DNA from: Clostridiales bacterium UBA1779
Lineage (GTDB): Bacteria; Bacillota; Clostridia; Oscillospirales; CAG-272
Reading direction: 5' to 3'
DNA length: 16,445 nucleotides
Assembly (NCBI GenBank): GCA_002314565.1
Contig: DCGL01000101.1
Span: forward strand, 1-16,445
Part shown: piece after piece, positions 8,102-14,872 of the stretch
Numbering within the stretch: the first letter of the stretch is position 1
Layout: the number at the start of each line of letters is the position of its first letter
The notes under the pieces: generated by a model
The model's database searches: none
Seen by the model: only the letters and a program-made list of their open reading frames with translations
What the model was told of the DNA's origin: nothing
Program-made: the position numbers and the translations under genes

Positions 8102-9211
8102 TTATTCGGCAGAAAGGATTTCGGTTGCTTCCGTGACAGAAGAAGCTTCCGTATCAGACGGCGTATTTGTAGTCTCCGGATTCGAAGTCGTTTCAGGAGG
8201 AGTTGTTACAGGAGGTTCCGTAACAAGCGGTTTATACTCGATATGGACGTTGACTCTGTCCGCTGAACCGTAATATTCAATACCCTCAGGAAGATCAAGA
8301 TCGGCAATCTTAATAACCGTATCCGCCTTTGTATCAGTGCCGATTTTCAAAATCACAAGTTTCGATATGTCTGTAAGAATTTCGGCACTTCCCTTTACCG
8401 CCAGAGTGGAGGGATTGATTGAAACCGACTGAATTTTTGAAGAATCAAAACCTGCTTCATATTCGACTGCAAGAGAAATATTCTTTCTCAGAAGCACGGA
8501 TACGTCAACGTCGACGGAATCGACGCTGCAGGACAGGAAGGGATTGTTTATCTGGATCCCGTCAGCATCAACCAAAATCAGTTCTGCGGAATTTCTGAAG
8601 CTTGACGTAATCCATCCCGCCCCAAGGTCAACGACTGCCTTGGCTTTGGAAATTTTGCCGAGAGTTGCGGCAGGTCCTTTTACGGTTACGGAATTTGTAT
8701 CGGTGCTGTAAGCTCCGATTTCATATCCGGAGGAAATGGAATACTTCTGAAGGTCAATTTCAACCGGAACCGTTACTTCGGTAATCAGGTCGGTCATAAC
8801 GTCGATTGAAGAGGGGGAATATGAAATTACGGAAACCCCGGAAGGAGCACTGATTTTGACTGCCGTCGTATGTCTTCCTGAGCTTTCGATGCTGCTTACG
8901 TCAACAAAGGCACGGATATCGCCTTCAAGTACACTTGATATGACGTTGCGCTTTCCGCTGAGCACTACGCTTACTCGGCTTTCGGCCTGGTCGTAAACCG
9001 TCATTCCCATGCTCTGAGCCAGTTCTGTTACCCCTTCCACGGAAAGATCGACGGTAAAAGTCTTCTCATAATCACCGGATGAAATATTGACAACGTAGAG
9101 CCAGATAACAACCGCTATGAGCAGGCAGAAAATTCTGGAAAGAATCATCGGCGAGCGGCGCTGCTTTTTTTCTTCACTATTAAGGTTATTGACAGAATCT
9201 ATATTATTCAT
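8102..9211 (-). CDS. cdaR: CdaR, YbbR-domain regulator of the c-di-AMP cyclase
   Basis: The 369-residue protein has a short cytoplasmic N-terminus, one membrane segment at about residues 24-44 (ILSRIFCLLIAVVIWLYVV) and a large outer part made of YbbR-type beta repeats. These repeats are recognisable by recurring VEV/VTVKGP/LAVKGSAE patterns. This is the CdaR architecture: it sits in the membrane beside CdaA and modulates cyclase output. The start overlaps the end of cdaA by 8 bases, with GAGAGG 8 bases before the ATG at 9211, so the two are translated together. After the last YbbR repeat comes a tail of about 35 residues rich in Pro, Thr, Ser and Glu (from PLVTEPPVTTPPETT to the end), which looks disordered and should lie outside the membrane. 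glmM, the usual next gene in Bacilli, is missing; recJ follows. Confidence 0.9.
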   Translation of the reverse strand: MNNIDSVNNLNSEEKKQRRSPMILSRIFCLLIAVVIWLYVVNISSGDYEKTFTVDLSVEGVTELAQSMGMTVYDQAESRVSVVLSGKRNVISSVLEGDIRAFVDVSSIESSGRHTTAVKISAPSGVSVISYSPSSIDVMTDLITEVTVPVEIDLQKYSISSGYEIGAYSTDTNSVTVKGPAATLGKISKAKAVVDLGAGWITSSFRNSAELILVDADGIQINNPFLSCSVDSVDVDVSVLLRKNISLAVEYEAGFDSSKIQSVSINPSTLAVKGSAEILTDISKLVILKIGTDTKADTVIKIADLDLPEGIEYYGSADRVNVHIEYKPLVTEPPVTTPPETTSNPETTNTPSDTEASSVTEATEILSAE

Positions 9212-10082
9212 CCTTCATACCTCTCTTCAGGTTGCGGCGCATATTCTTCTGTCTTTCTCTGCGGACTTCTTCGGGGGCAAGGTACTCGACTATGGCCTGT
9301 TTGAGAGTTGCATAGGTGTAAAATCTTGACAGCTGACCGTCTTTTGCGATTGAAATGGTTCCGGTTTCTTCGGATACCACGATTACGACGGCATCAGATA
9401 CTTCTGAAAGACCGAGTGCAGCGCGATGACGCGTACCGAGATCTTTGTTGACGTCTGCCTGAGATATCGGCAAAAAGCAGCCTGAAGCATAAATTCTTCT
9501 GTTACGGATAATCGTCGCTCCGTCATGAAGAGCGGTTCCCTCGTAGAAGATGGTACGAAGCATCTCAACACTTGTGTCAGCATTGATAATCGTCCCCTGA
9601 CTCATATAATCGCCGAGCTTAGTTTCAAGTTCAAGAACGATAAGGGCACCGGTACGTTCGGCAGAAAACTTATTGCATGCGTCGCTGATTATTTCAGCCA
9701 GTTCAACGGTCGAATTGAAATCCGATTCGGTAAAATTCTTTTTGAAAGTTCTGATAGGTGTATTGCCGACCTTTTCAAGAGCGGCGCGAAGGTCAGACTG
9801 GAAGATAATGACGATTGCCAATAATCCAATCTGATAGAAATTTTCGAGAATATACTTCATGGCTTTGAGATTAAGCGCCACGCTGACTATCAGAATAAGC
9901 GCAAAAATACCAAGCCCGAGCGCAAGCCGTCCGGCTCTTCTTTCTTTGATAAACTTGAAAATACTGAATATCAGAACCGACAGAATCAGTATATCCAGTA
10001 TGTCAACGGGACGTATTTCAGCCAATACGTCGAATACATATTTATGCATAAAAGACTGCATTCTTTCCAAAAATTCAGCCAT
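9204..10082 (-). CDS. cdaA: Diadenylate cyclase CdaA (DacA)
   Basis: The product makes c-di-AMP from two ATP and is a membrane enzyme. With the start at 10082 it has 292 residues, close to usual CdaA length. Three hydrophobic segments lie at about 28-46, 53-70 and 79-95, followed by the DAC (DisA_N) domain. Catalytic motifs are intact: DGA at 187-189 in TALHDGATIIRN, and RHR in GTRHRAALG at 216-224. The frame is open to 10208, but the extra 42 residues are low-complexity and lie in AT-rich leader. The ATG at 10082 has GGGG 9 bases upstream (10095-10092) and begins at the typical N-terminus; MGFCP at 10097 is the alternative. A basic tail ends the protein. cdaR follows with an 8-base overlap, the standard cdaAR pairing in Bacillota. 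araD is divergent. Confidence 0.95.
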   Translation of the reverse strand: MAEFLERMQSFMHKYVFDVLAEIRPVDILDILILSVLIFSIFKFIKERRAGRLALGLGIFALILIVSVALNLKAMKYILENFYQIGLLAIVIIFQSDLRAALEKVGNTPIRTFKKNFTESDFNSTVELAEIISDACNKFSAERTGALIVLELETKLGDYMSQGTIINADTSVEMLRTIFYEGTALHDGATIIRNRRIYASGCFLPISQADVNKDLGTRHRAALGLSEVSDAVVIVVSEETGTISIAKDGQLSRFYTYATLKQAIVEYLAPEEVRRERQKNMRRNLKRGMKDE

Positions 10083-10115
10083 CGGACAAAACCCCATTTT
10101 CAGATAAATAGATAA

Positions 10116-10121
10116 ATTATA
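10116..10121 (-). promoter_or_regulatory. Possible -10 box for cdaA
   Basis: On the - strand a perfect TATAAT occupies 10121-10116, 33 bases before the cdaA start at 10082. No good -35 box lies 16-18 bases upstream; the nearest, TTGTAT (10149-10144), is 22 bases away. It is therefore only a weak candidate. Confidence 0.3.
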
Positions 10122-10171
10122 TTTTATCACATTATCATCATAAATACAATAGATAGAATTAAAAATCCTTA

Positions 10172-10200
10172 TTGACTTGATTAAAAACATATTATATAAT
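10172..10200 (+). promoter_or_regulatory. Predicted sigma-A promoter of the araD-type gene
   Basis: A -35 box TTGACT (10172-10177) and a perfect -10 box TATAAT (10195-10200) are separated by exactly 17 bases. Transcription would start near 10207, about 25 bases before the ATG, leaving a short leader with no room for a regulatory structure. GAGG (10221-10224) sits 7 bases before the start. No operator palindrome is obvious. Confidence 0.8.
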
Positions 10201-10231
10201 ATAAACAACTACTGTTTTACGAGGTTTTGAC

Positions 10232-10936
10232 ATGCTTGAAAAACTGAAAAATGAAGTATATTCCGCCAATATGAAACTGACCGAACTCGGTCTCGTCATT
10301 AACACCTGGGGCAACGTCAGCGGACGCGATCCCGAAACAGGACTTGTCGTAATCAAACCGTCCGGCGTTGAGTATTCCGAACTGAAGCCCTCGGACCTTC
10401 CCGTTCTCGACCTTGAAGGAAAAATCGTCGAAGGCGATATGCGTCCTTCATCGGACACTCCGACACATCTTGCCCTTTACCGCGCCTTCCCCTGCATCGG
10501 CGGAGTGACACATACTCACTCGATGTACGCCGTCGCATTTGCACAGGCAGGCCGCAGCATACCTGCTCTCGGAACGACACACGCCGATTACTTCCCCGGC
10601 GACGTACCATGCACACGTCCTCTTACCCCTTCTGAAATTGCAGGAGACTACGAAGCCGAAACAGGCAAAGTAATAGTTGAAGCAATTGAAAAAATCGGAG
10701 CTGACCGTATGCGCGCCGCTCTCGTCTTCTCTCACGGTCCCTTCACCTGGGGCCAGACAGCAGCAGAGTCCGTTGACGTATCCTACGTTATGGAAGTCAT
10801 CGCCGAGATGGCCTATCGCACCGAAATGCTTCACTTCGCCGGCAATTCCACCCCGCTTATGCAGAACGAACTGCTTTTCAAGCACTTTGACCGCAAGCAC
10901 GGCCCCGGCGCATACTACGGACAGATAAAGAAATAA
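10232..10936 (+). CDS. araD: L-ribulose-5-phosphate 4-epimerase (class II aldolase family)
   Basis: The 234-residue protein matches AraD closely along its length, including LVINTWGNVSGRD, IKPSGVEY, SSDTPTH, GGVTHTHS, GTTHADYF and the ending HGPGAYYGQ. Metal ligands His94, His96 and His168 are present. So are Asp119 and Tyr229, corresponding to the catalytic Asp and Tyr of E. coli AraD, and Asp75 of the phosphate-binding SSDT. The enzyme interconverts L-ribulose 5-phosphate and D-xylulose 5-phosphate, linking arabinose use to the pentose phosphate pathway. Here it is alone: no araA, araB, transporter or regulator is in the window. It has its own promoter and terminator. UlaF/SgbE-type epimerases acting on the same substrate are the main alternative; fuculose-phosphate aldolase is less likely given the full-length AraD match. 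Confidence 0.9.
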   Translation: MLEKLKNEVYSANMKLTELGLVINTWGNVSGRDPETGLVVIKPSGVEYSELKPSDLPVLDLEGKIVEGDMRPSSDTPTHLALYRAFPCIGGVTHTHSMYAVAFAQAGRSIPALGTTHADYFPGDVPCTRPLTPSEIAGDYEAETGKVIVEAIEKIGADRMRAALVFSHGPFTWGQTAAESVDVSYVMEVIAEMAYRTEMLHFAGNSTPLMQNELLFKHFDRKHGPGAYYGQIKK

Positions 10937-10944
10937 GAAAAAGC

Positions 10945-10969
10945 GAGCCTGGGGACGGTTCTTTGGCTC
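10945..10969 (+). repeat. Palindromic GGGGACGGTTCTTT element, copy 3
   Basis: A stem GAGCC (10945-10949) with GGCTC (10965-10969) encloses T plus the same 14-base core as copies 1 and 2 (10951-10964). The stem bases differ completely from the ATGACA/TGTCAT stem behind ychF, yet pairing is kept. It begins 8 bases after the araD stop, much as copy 1 begins 11 bases after the ychF stop. Confidence 0.6.
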
Positions 10970-10978
10970 ACAAGCAAA

Positions 10979-11015
10979 AACCGGCAGATTTTCGGTCTGC
11001 CGGTTGATTTTTTTA
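10979..11015. terminator. Intrinsic terminator of araD, possibly bidirectional
   Basis: AACCGGCAGA (10979-10988) pairs perfectly with TCTGCCGGTT (10996-11005), a 10-bp stem with a loop of seven. It is followed by GA and seven T residues (11008-11014). On the - strand the hairpin is followed by a shorter T run (complement of 10976-10978). It can therefore also serve the convergent permease gene that ends at 11022. Confidence 0.88.
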
Positions 11016-11021
11016 TTAAGC

Positions 11022-11999
11022 TTATCTTTCCTCGCGGAAGTAGGAAAGACCGAGTGATGCGGGGGGCTGATTGTTCTTCTGATTCATAAATCTGATGACG
11101 ATAAGAACGACAACGGTGATAACGTAAGGAGCAATGGCGAAAAGCTTGTTCATATTACGTGACAGAGGCAGATATGCGGGCATTACGTAAAATGCGCCGA
11201 ATAATATCGAACCGAATATGGAAACAAGTGGCTTCCACATTGTTGCAATAACGAGAGCCACGGCCATCCATCCGAAGGAATCAATAGCAGCTTCGGTAAA
11301 GTTCGTACCGTCTGATTTATCCATAACGTAATAAAGTCCGCCGAGACCTGAAATTGAACTTCCGATGAGGATGAATGCATATTTGTAAGCAGAAACGTTA
11401 AGTCCGACAGCGTCTGCTGTTGCGGGGTTTTCACCGACGGCGCGAAGATTCAATCCCACTTTGGTTTTATTCAGTAAAAATGCCGCACAGATTGCAATAA
11501 TTATTGCAAGATAAACGAGTATGCCGTGTGAGAGAAATATCTTTCCGAAAATATTGTCTCCTTCATATCCGAAAAGATTCTTGAAGTAATAATGTGCACC
11601 TGAAAATATGATATCCTTGTTGATTTTTTTGGCAAAAAATCTGAAAACTCCGATTCCGAAGGTTGTAAGCACAAGTCCCACAACGCTCTGGTTTGCTTTG
11701 AGGGTTACAGTAAACAGGGCATATATCAGACCGGCAGCCGCAGCAAAAAGCATGCTGCAAAGAATGGACACAAGGACATACATATATGCCGGTGACGCCG
11801 CAAGATCTGTGCATTTGTCAGAACAGAGCCAGATTCCGAAGCCTCCTCCGAGAGCGCCGCAGCACATAATTCCGGGAATTCCGAGGTTAAGATTTCCGGC
11901 TTTTTCGGTAAGAGTTTCACCGATACAGCCAAGAAGGTAAACCGTGCCAATTGCTATGGCATCAACAATGAGGCCGACAAGGTTAAAAGAACCGATCAT
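11022..11999 (-). CDS. Nucleoside ABC transporter permease (NupC/YufQ-like)
   Basis: The 325-residue inner-membrane protein is of the BPD_transp_2 family, with about eight to ten hydrophobic segments. Family landmarks are GCIGETLTEKAGNLNLGIPGIM near residues 24-45, GLNLRAVGENPATADAVGLN near 180, and GWMAVALVIATMWKPL near 240. It would form the translocation pore together with the permease encoded just upstream. The residue after NLGI is Pro, whereas many relatives have a Glu-Gly pair there. The start ATG at 11999 shares a base with the upstream stop (TGATG), and AGGAGG lies 9 bases before it, so translation is coupled and strong. It is the last gene of the operon, closing on the terminator at 10979-11015. 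The substrate is inferred from the riboswitch and partner genes. Confidence 0.88.
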   Translation of the reverse strand: MIGSFNLVGLIVDAIAIGTVYLLGCIGETLTEKAGNLNLGIPGIMCCGALGGGFGIWLCSDKCTDLAASPAYMYVLVSILCSMLFAAAAGLIYALFTVTLKANQSVVGLVLTTFGIGVFRFFAKKINKDIIFSGAHYYFKNLFGYEGDNIFGKIFLSHGILVYLAIIIAICAAFLLNKTKVGLNLRAVGENPATADAVGLNVSAYKYAFILIGSSISGLGGLYYVMDKSDGTNFTEAAIDSFGWMAVALVIATMWKPLVSIFGSILFGAFYVMPAYLPLSRNMNKLFAIAPYVITVVVLIVIRFMNQKNNQPPASLGLSYFREER

Positions 12000-13165
12000 C
12001 AGTGAATACCTCCTTCTACCATTTTGACGTTTCCTTTGATATGGAAAAATTCACGTCCGCGGGATGTAAGTTCGACTTTATACTCAATAAAGAACTGTGC
12101 TGCAATAACGCAGAAGAACATAATGCCGACGCAGATGGAAGAAAAGTCCGTACTTCCGAGAGAGAGACTGGTTGCAACGTAATTCGTTCCGGTCTGAAGG
12201 AATTGTACAAGAAACGCGACGGCGACCATAATCAGAGGGCTGAAGTTTGCAAGCCAGGCTACAAGAATTGCCGTAAAGCCAAGGCCTCCGATTGATTCGG
12301 TCAGTGTATGTGAAATTGAACCTGCATACAGAACACCGAGAATTCCGCAAAGTGCCCCGGAAAGAGCAATGGTTCTGAGCATAACCTTTTTATCATTGAT
12401 TCCGACGTATCTTGCCGTATTGACACTCTCGCCGACGAGAGAGGATTCAAAACCGTGTTTGGTGTATTTCATATAAACTGCCATAAATGCGGTCATAATC
12501 AGAACTACGATAATCGAAAGCAGGTAATTGTTGCCCCCGACTTTGGGGAACCAGCCCTTGTGAGAAATTCTGTTTACGATATTGAGAACACCGGATTTGC
12601 TTTCATCCATGATATAAATCAGATATCCGCAGAATTTTGCCGCAATATAGTTTGACATAAGGGTAAACAGTGTTTCGTTTATGTCAAAGAAGGCCTTGAA
12701 AATTGCGGGTATCAGAGAATACAGCGTTGCCATAATGATACCGGCTACTGTCATAATAATCATAATAAGCCAGTTCGGCATCGCAGACCCGCCTATATTG
12801 ACTTTCGGAAGATATTTCATACATACTATGGCAGCTGCGCACGACATAAGTACCGCGCCGTTGGCTCCCATATTAAAATACTTCATTTTAAAGGCGGGAA
12901 CTACTGCAATTGCAAAGCCGAGAAGCATGGCTGCGCTCTGAAGATATGACCAGAGATCAAGGAAAGGTCCTTTGACAATTGCAGAGAATATTTTAAAGGG
13001 ATTCTGTTTTATCAGAAGAACGCTGATAAGAGCAATGATAATCAGTGCAGCCAGAACTCCGCCGCTCAAAAATGCCGATTTCTGCCAGAACGGGAGAACG
13101 GTGTTTTTACTGACGTGAAAAAGAGGTTCTTTTTTAACCGAAATACTGTTTTGGGCTTTTGTCAT
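11999..13165 (-). CDS. Nucleoside ABC transporter permease (NupB/YufP-like)
   Basis: The 388-residue membrane protein is of the BPD_transp_2 family. It has a hydrophilic N-terminus of about 30 residues, then about nine or ten hydrophobic segments. Recognisable stretches are KYFNMGANGAVLMSC (near 95-110), FDINETLFTLMSNYIA (near 165), and LVGESVNTARYVGIN, the EAA-like loop that contacts the ATPase. It is the partner of the permease encoded by the next gene. The start at 13165 was chosen because its ATG overlaps the ATPase stop by one base (TGATG) and AGGAG lies 8 bases upstream. A start at 13207 would intrude 43 bases into the ATPase gene. The usual FNIGAEG motif reads FNMGANG, so the Glu is absent as in the partner. 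Confidence 0.88.
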   Translation of the reverse strand: MTKAQNSISVKKEPLFHVSKNTVLPFWQKSAFLSGGVLAALIIIALISVLLIKQNPFKIFSAIVKGPFLDLWSYLQSAAMLLGFAIAVVPAFKMKYFNMGANGAVLMSCAAAIVCMKYLPKVNIGGSAMPNWLIMIIMTVAGIIMATLYSLIPAIFKAFFDINETLFTLMSNYIAAKFCGYLIYIMDESKSGVLNIVNRISHKGWFPKVGGNNYLLSIIVVLIMTAFMAVYMKYTKHGFESSLVGESVNTARYVGINDKKVMLRTIALSGALCGILGVLYAGSISHTLTESIGGLGFTAILVAWLANFSPLIMVAVAFLVQFLQTGTNYVATSLSLGSTDFSSICVGIMFFCVIAAQFFIEYKVELTSRGREFFHIKGNVKMVEGGIH

Positions 13166-14769
13166 CACCTGTTCTCCTTCCCTGCTTTTTTCTCTTCTTC
13201 TGCCCACTGTTCGGGAGTAAGCTGAGAATCGCGTGCAATACCGAAATTCTTGTCTTTCTGTTCTTCATTGAGGTTAACGGCACCTGTCATCATAAGCCCC
13301 AGTTCTTCCTTCGTAACGTGATCGGCATTTACGATGCCCATCATCTTACCGTGGCAGAGTACCATGATTTTGTCACAGAGAGCCAGCATAACGTCAAGGT
13401 CTTCACCGACAAAAAGAATACCAGTTCCCTTTGCCTTCTGCTCGTTCAGGATATCGTAAATCTGATACGAGGAATTAATATCAAGACCTCTGACCGGATA
13501 TGCCGTAATAATTACGTTAGGACCTGATTCAATTTCACGTCCTACGAGGACTTTCTGAACGTTTCCGCCCGAAAGACGTCTGACGGGTGTTTCGGTTGAA
13601 GGAGTTACAATGCCGAGCTTTTCTATCAGAGCCTTCGCCCTTTCTCTTGCGCTGTTTCTGTCAACGAAAGGAGTTTTTCCTTCGCCGTAGGTTTTCAGCA
13701 TCATATTGTCTGTTATGGAGAAAGAAGGAGCAAGACCCATACCGAGTCTGTCTTCGGGAATAAAGCTCATTGAAATACCCTTGCGGATAATATCTTTTGA
13801 AGACATTCCCACAATGGATTCTCCGCCGTGAACAATTGAACCCGAAGTGATTTTGTGAAGTCCTGCAATTGCTTCGCAAAGCTCCTTCTGGCCGCAGCCG
13901 GTAATACCGGCAACTCCGAGGATTTCACCGCTTCTGATATAAAAACTGACTTTATCAATTGCAATGCTGCCGTCGTCTTTCAGAATGGTGAGGTCTCGTA
14001 TCTCAAGAAGGGGATTTTTCTTTTCTATCTTCACGCGGTTGATTTCAAGATTAATCTTGGCACCGACCATCATTTCGGTCAGTTCCTTTTCGTTGGTTTC
14101 GGACGTGTTAACCGTTCCGACGTATTCACCCTTGCGCAGAATTGAAACACGGTCTGAAATAGCCAAAACTTCATTGAGCTTATGAGTGATAATGATTATT
14201 GACTTTCCGTCGTTCTTCATATTGCGCAGAATCGTAAAGAGCTTTTCAATTTCCTGCGGGGTCAGAACTGCAGTGGGCTCATCAAGGATGAGTATATCCG
14301 CACCTCTGTATATAACCTTGATGATTTCAACGGTCTGCTTTTCGGAAACAGACATTTCGTGAATCATTTTCTTTGGATTTATATCAAAACCGTATTTTGC
14401 GGCAATTTCGCTGACACGGGAATTTACGTATTTAAGATCGTATTTTTCAGCTGTACCGAGAATTATATTCTCAGCAGCCGTGAAGGTTTCAACCAGCTTG
14501 AAATGCTGATGAATCATTCCTATCCTGTAACTGAAGGCCGATTTGGGAGATGTGATGTTGGCCTTTTCGCCCCTTACGAATATTTCGCCTTCATCCGGGT
14601 AATATATACCCGATATCATATTCATTAGTGTGGTTTTTCCCGAACCGTTTTCACCGAGAAGCGAAAGGATTTCCCCTTCTCTGACGTCCAGACTGACGTT
14701 TTTGTTGGCCTGAATTTTTCCGAAGTGCTTCGAAATGTTCTTCAGTTCAAGTGCAATTCTGTTTTCCAC
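13165..14769 (-). CDS. Nucleoside ABC transporter ATP-binding protein, two-domain (NupA/YufO-like)
   Basis: The 534-residue cytoplasmic ATPase has two fused ABC domains, as in sugar and nucleoside importers of the RbsA/YufO type. Domain 1 has Walker A GENGSGKT (39-46), Q-loop Gln88, Walker B ILILDEP with Glu164, and His196. Its signature is MSVSEKQ (139-145), lacking the usual Gly. Domain 2 has a Lys-less P-loop GITGCGQKEL (288-297), an intact LSGGN signature (399-403), a Walker B without Glu (VIITAYP, 419-425) and Glu456 at the His switch. One composite ATP site should thus be canonical and the other degenerate. The start is GTG at 14769, with GGAG 6 bases upstream. A highly charged tail of about 35 residues ends the protein. 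The gene follows bmpA after 103 bases holding a hairpin. Confidence 0.92.
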   Translation of the reverse strand: MENRIALELKNISKHFGKIQANKNVSLDVREGEILSLLGENGSGKTTLMNMISGIYYPDEGEIFVRGEKANITSPKSAFSYRIGMIHQHFKLVETFTAAENIILGTAEKYDLKYVNSRVSEIAAKYGFDINPKKMIHEMSVSEKQTVEIIKVIYRGADILILDEPTAVLTPQEIEKLFTILRNMKNDGKSIIIITHKLNEVLAISDRVSILRKGEYVGTVNTSETNEKELTEMMVGAKINLEINRVKIEKKNPLLEIRDLTILKDDGSIAIDKVSFYIRSGEILGVAGITGCGQKELCEAIAGLHKITSGSIVHGGESIVGMSSKDIIRKGISMSFIPEDRLGMGLAPSFSITDNMMLKTYGEGKTPFVDRNSARERAKALIEKLGIVTPSTETPVRRLSGGNVQKVLVGREIESGPNVIITAYPVRGLDINSSYQIYDILNEQKAKGTGILFVGEDLDVMLALCDKIMVLCHGKMMGIVNADHVTKEELGLMMTGAVNLNEEQKDKNFGIARDSQLTPEQWAEEEKKAGKENR

Positions 14770-14826
14770 TTAAGACTCCATTCTGTATTGTGAGAGTTTG
14801 AATAATGAAAAATAAAAAGAAATAGA

Positions 14827-14856
14827 GGCAAAGCGGAGTTTGGCCTCCGCTTTGCC
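14827..14856 (-). terminator. Strong hairpin with U-rich tail between the binding-protein and ATPase genes
   Basis: GGCAAAGCGGAG (14827-14838) and CTCCGCTTTGCC (14845-14856) are perfect 12-base inverted repeats around a loop of six. On the coding strand the hairpin is followed by CTATTTCTTTTTATTTTTC, which is U-rich but interrupted. It begins 16 bases after the binding-protein stop. It probably ends or stabilises part of the mRNA, so that binding protein is made in excess over ATPase and permeases. Confidence 0.8.
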
Positions 14857-14872
14857 GAAGTATGAACGAATA

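Noticed and set aside
10083..10208. A 42-residue N-terminal extension of CdaA starting at 10208
   Set aside because: It is rich in Ile, Tyr and Asn, is encoded by AT-rich leader, overlaps the divergent araD promoter, and is absent from normal CdaA proteins.
13166..13207. An earlier start for the first permease at 13207
   Set aside because: The 14 extra residues are highly charged, overlap the ATPase gene, and ignore the TGATG junction with a well-placed AGGAG.
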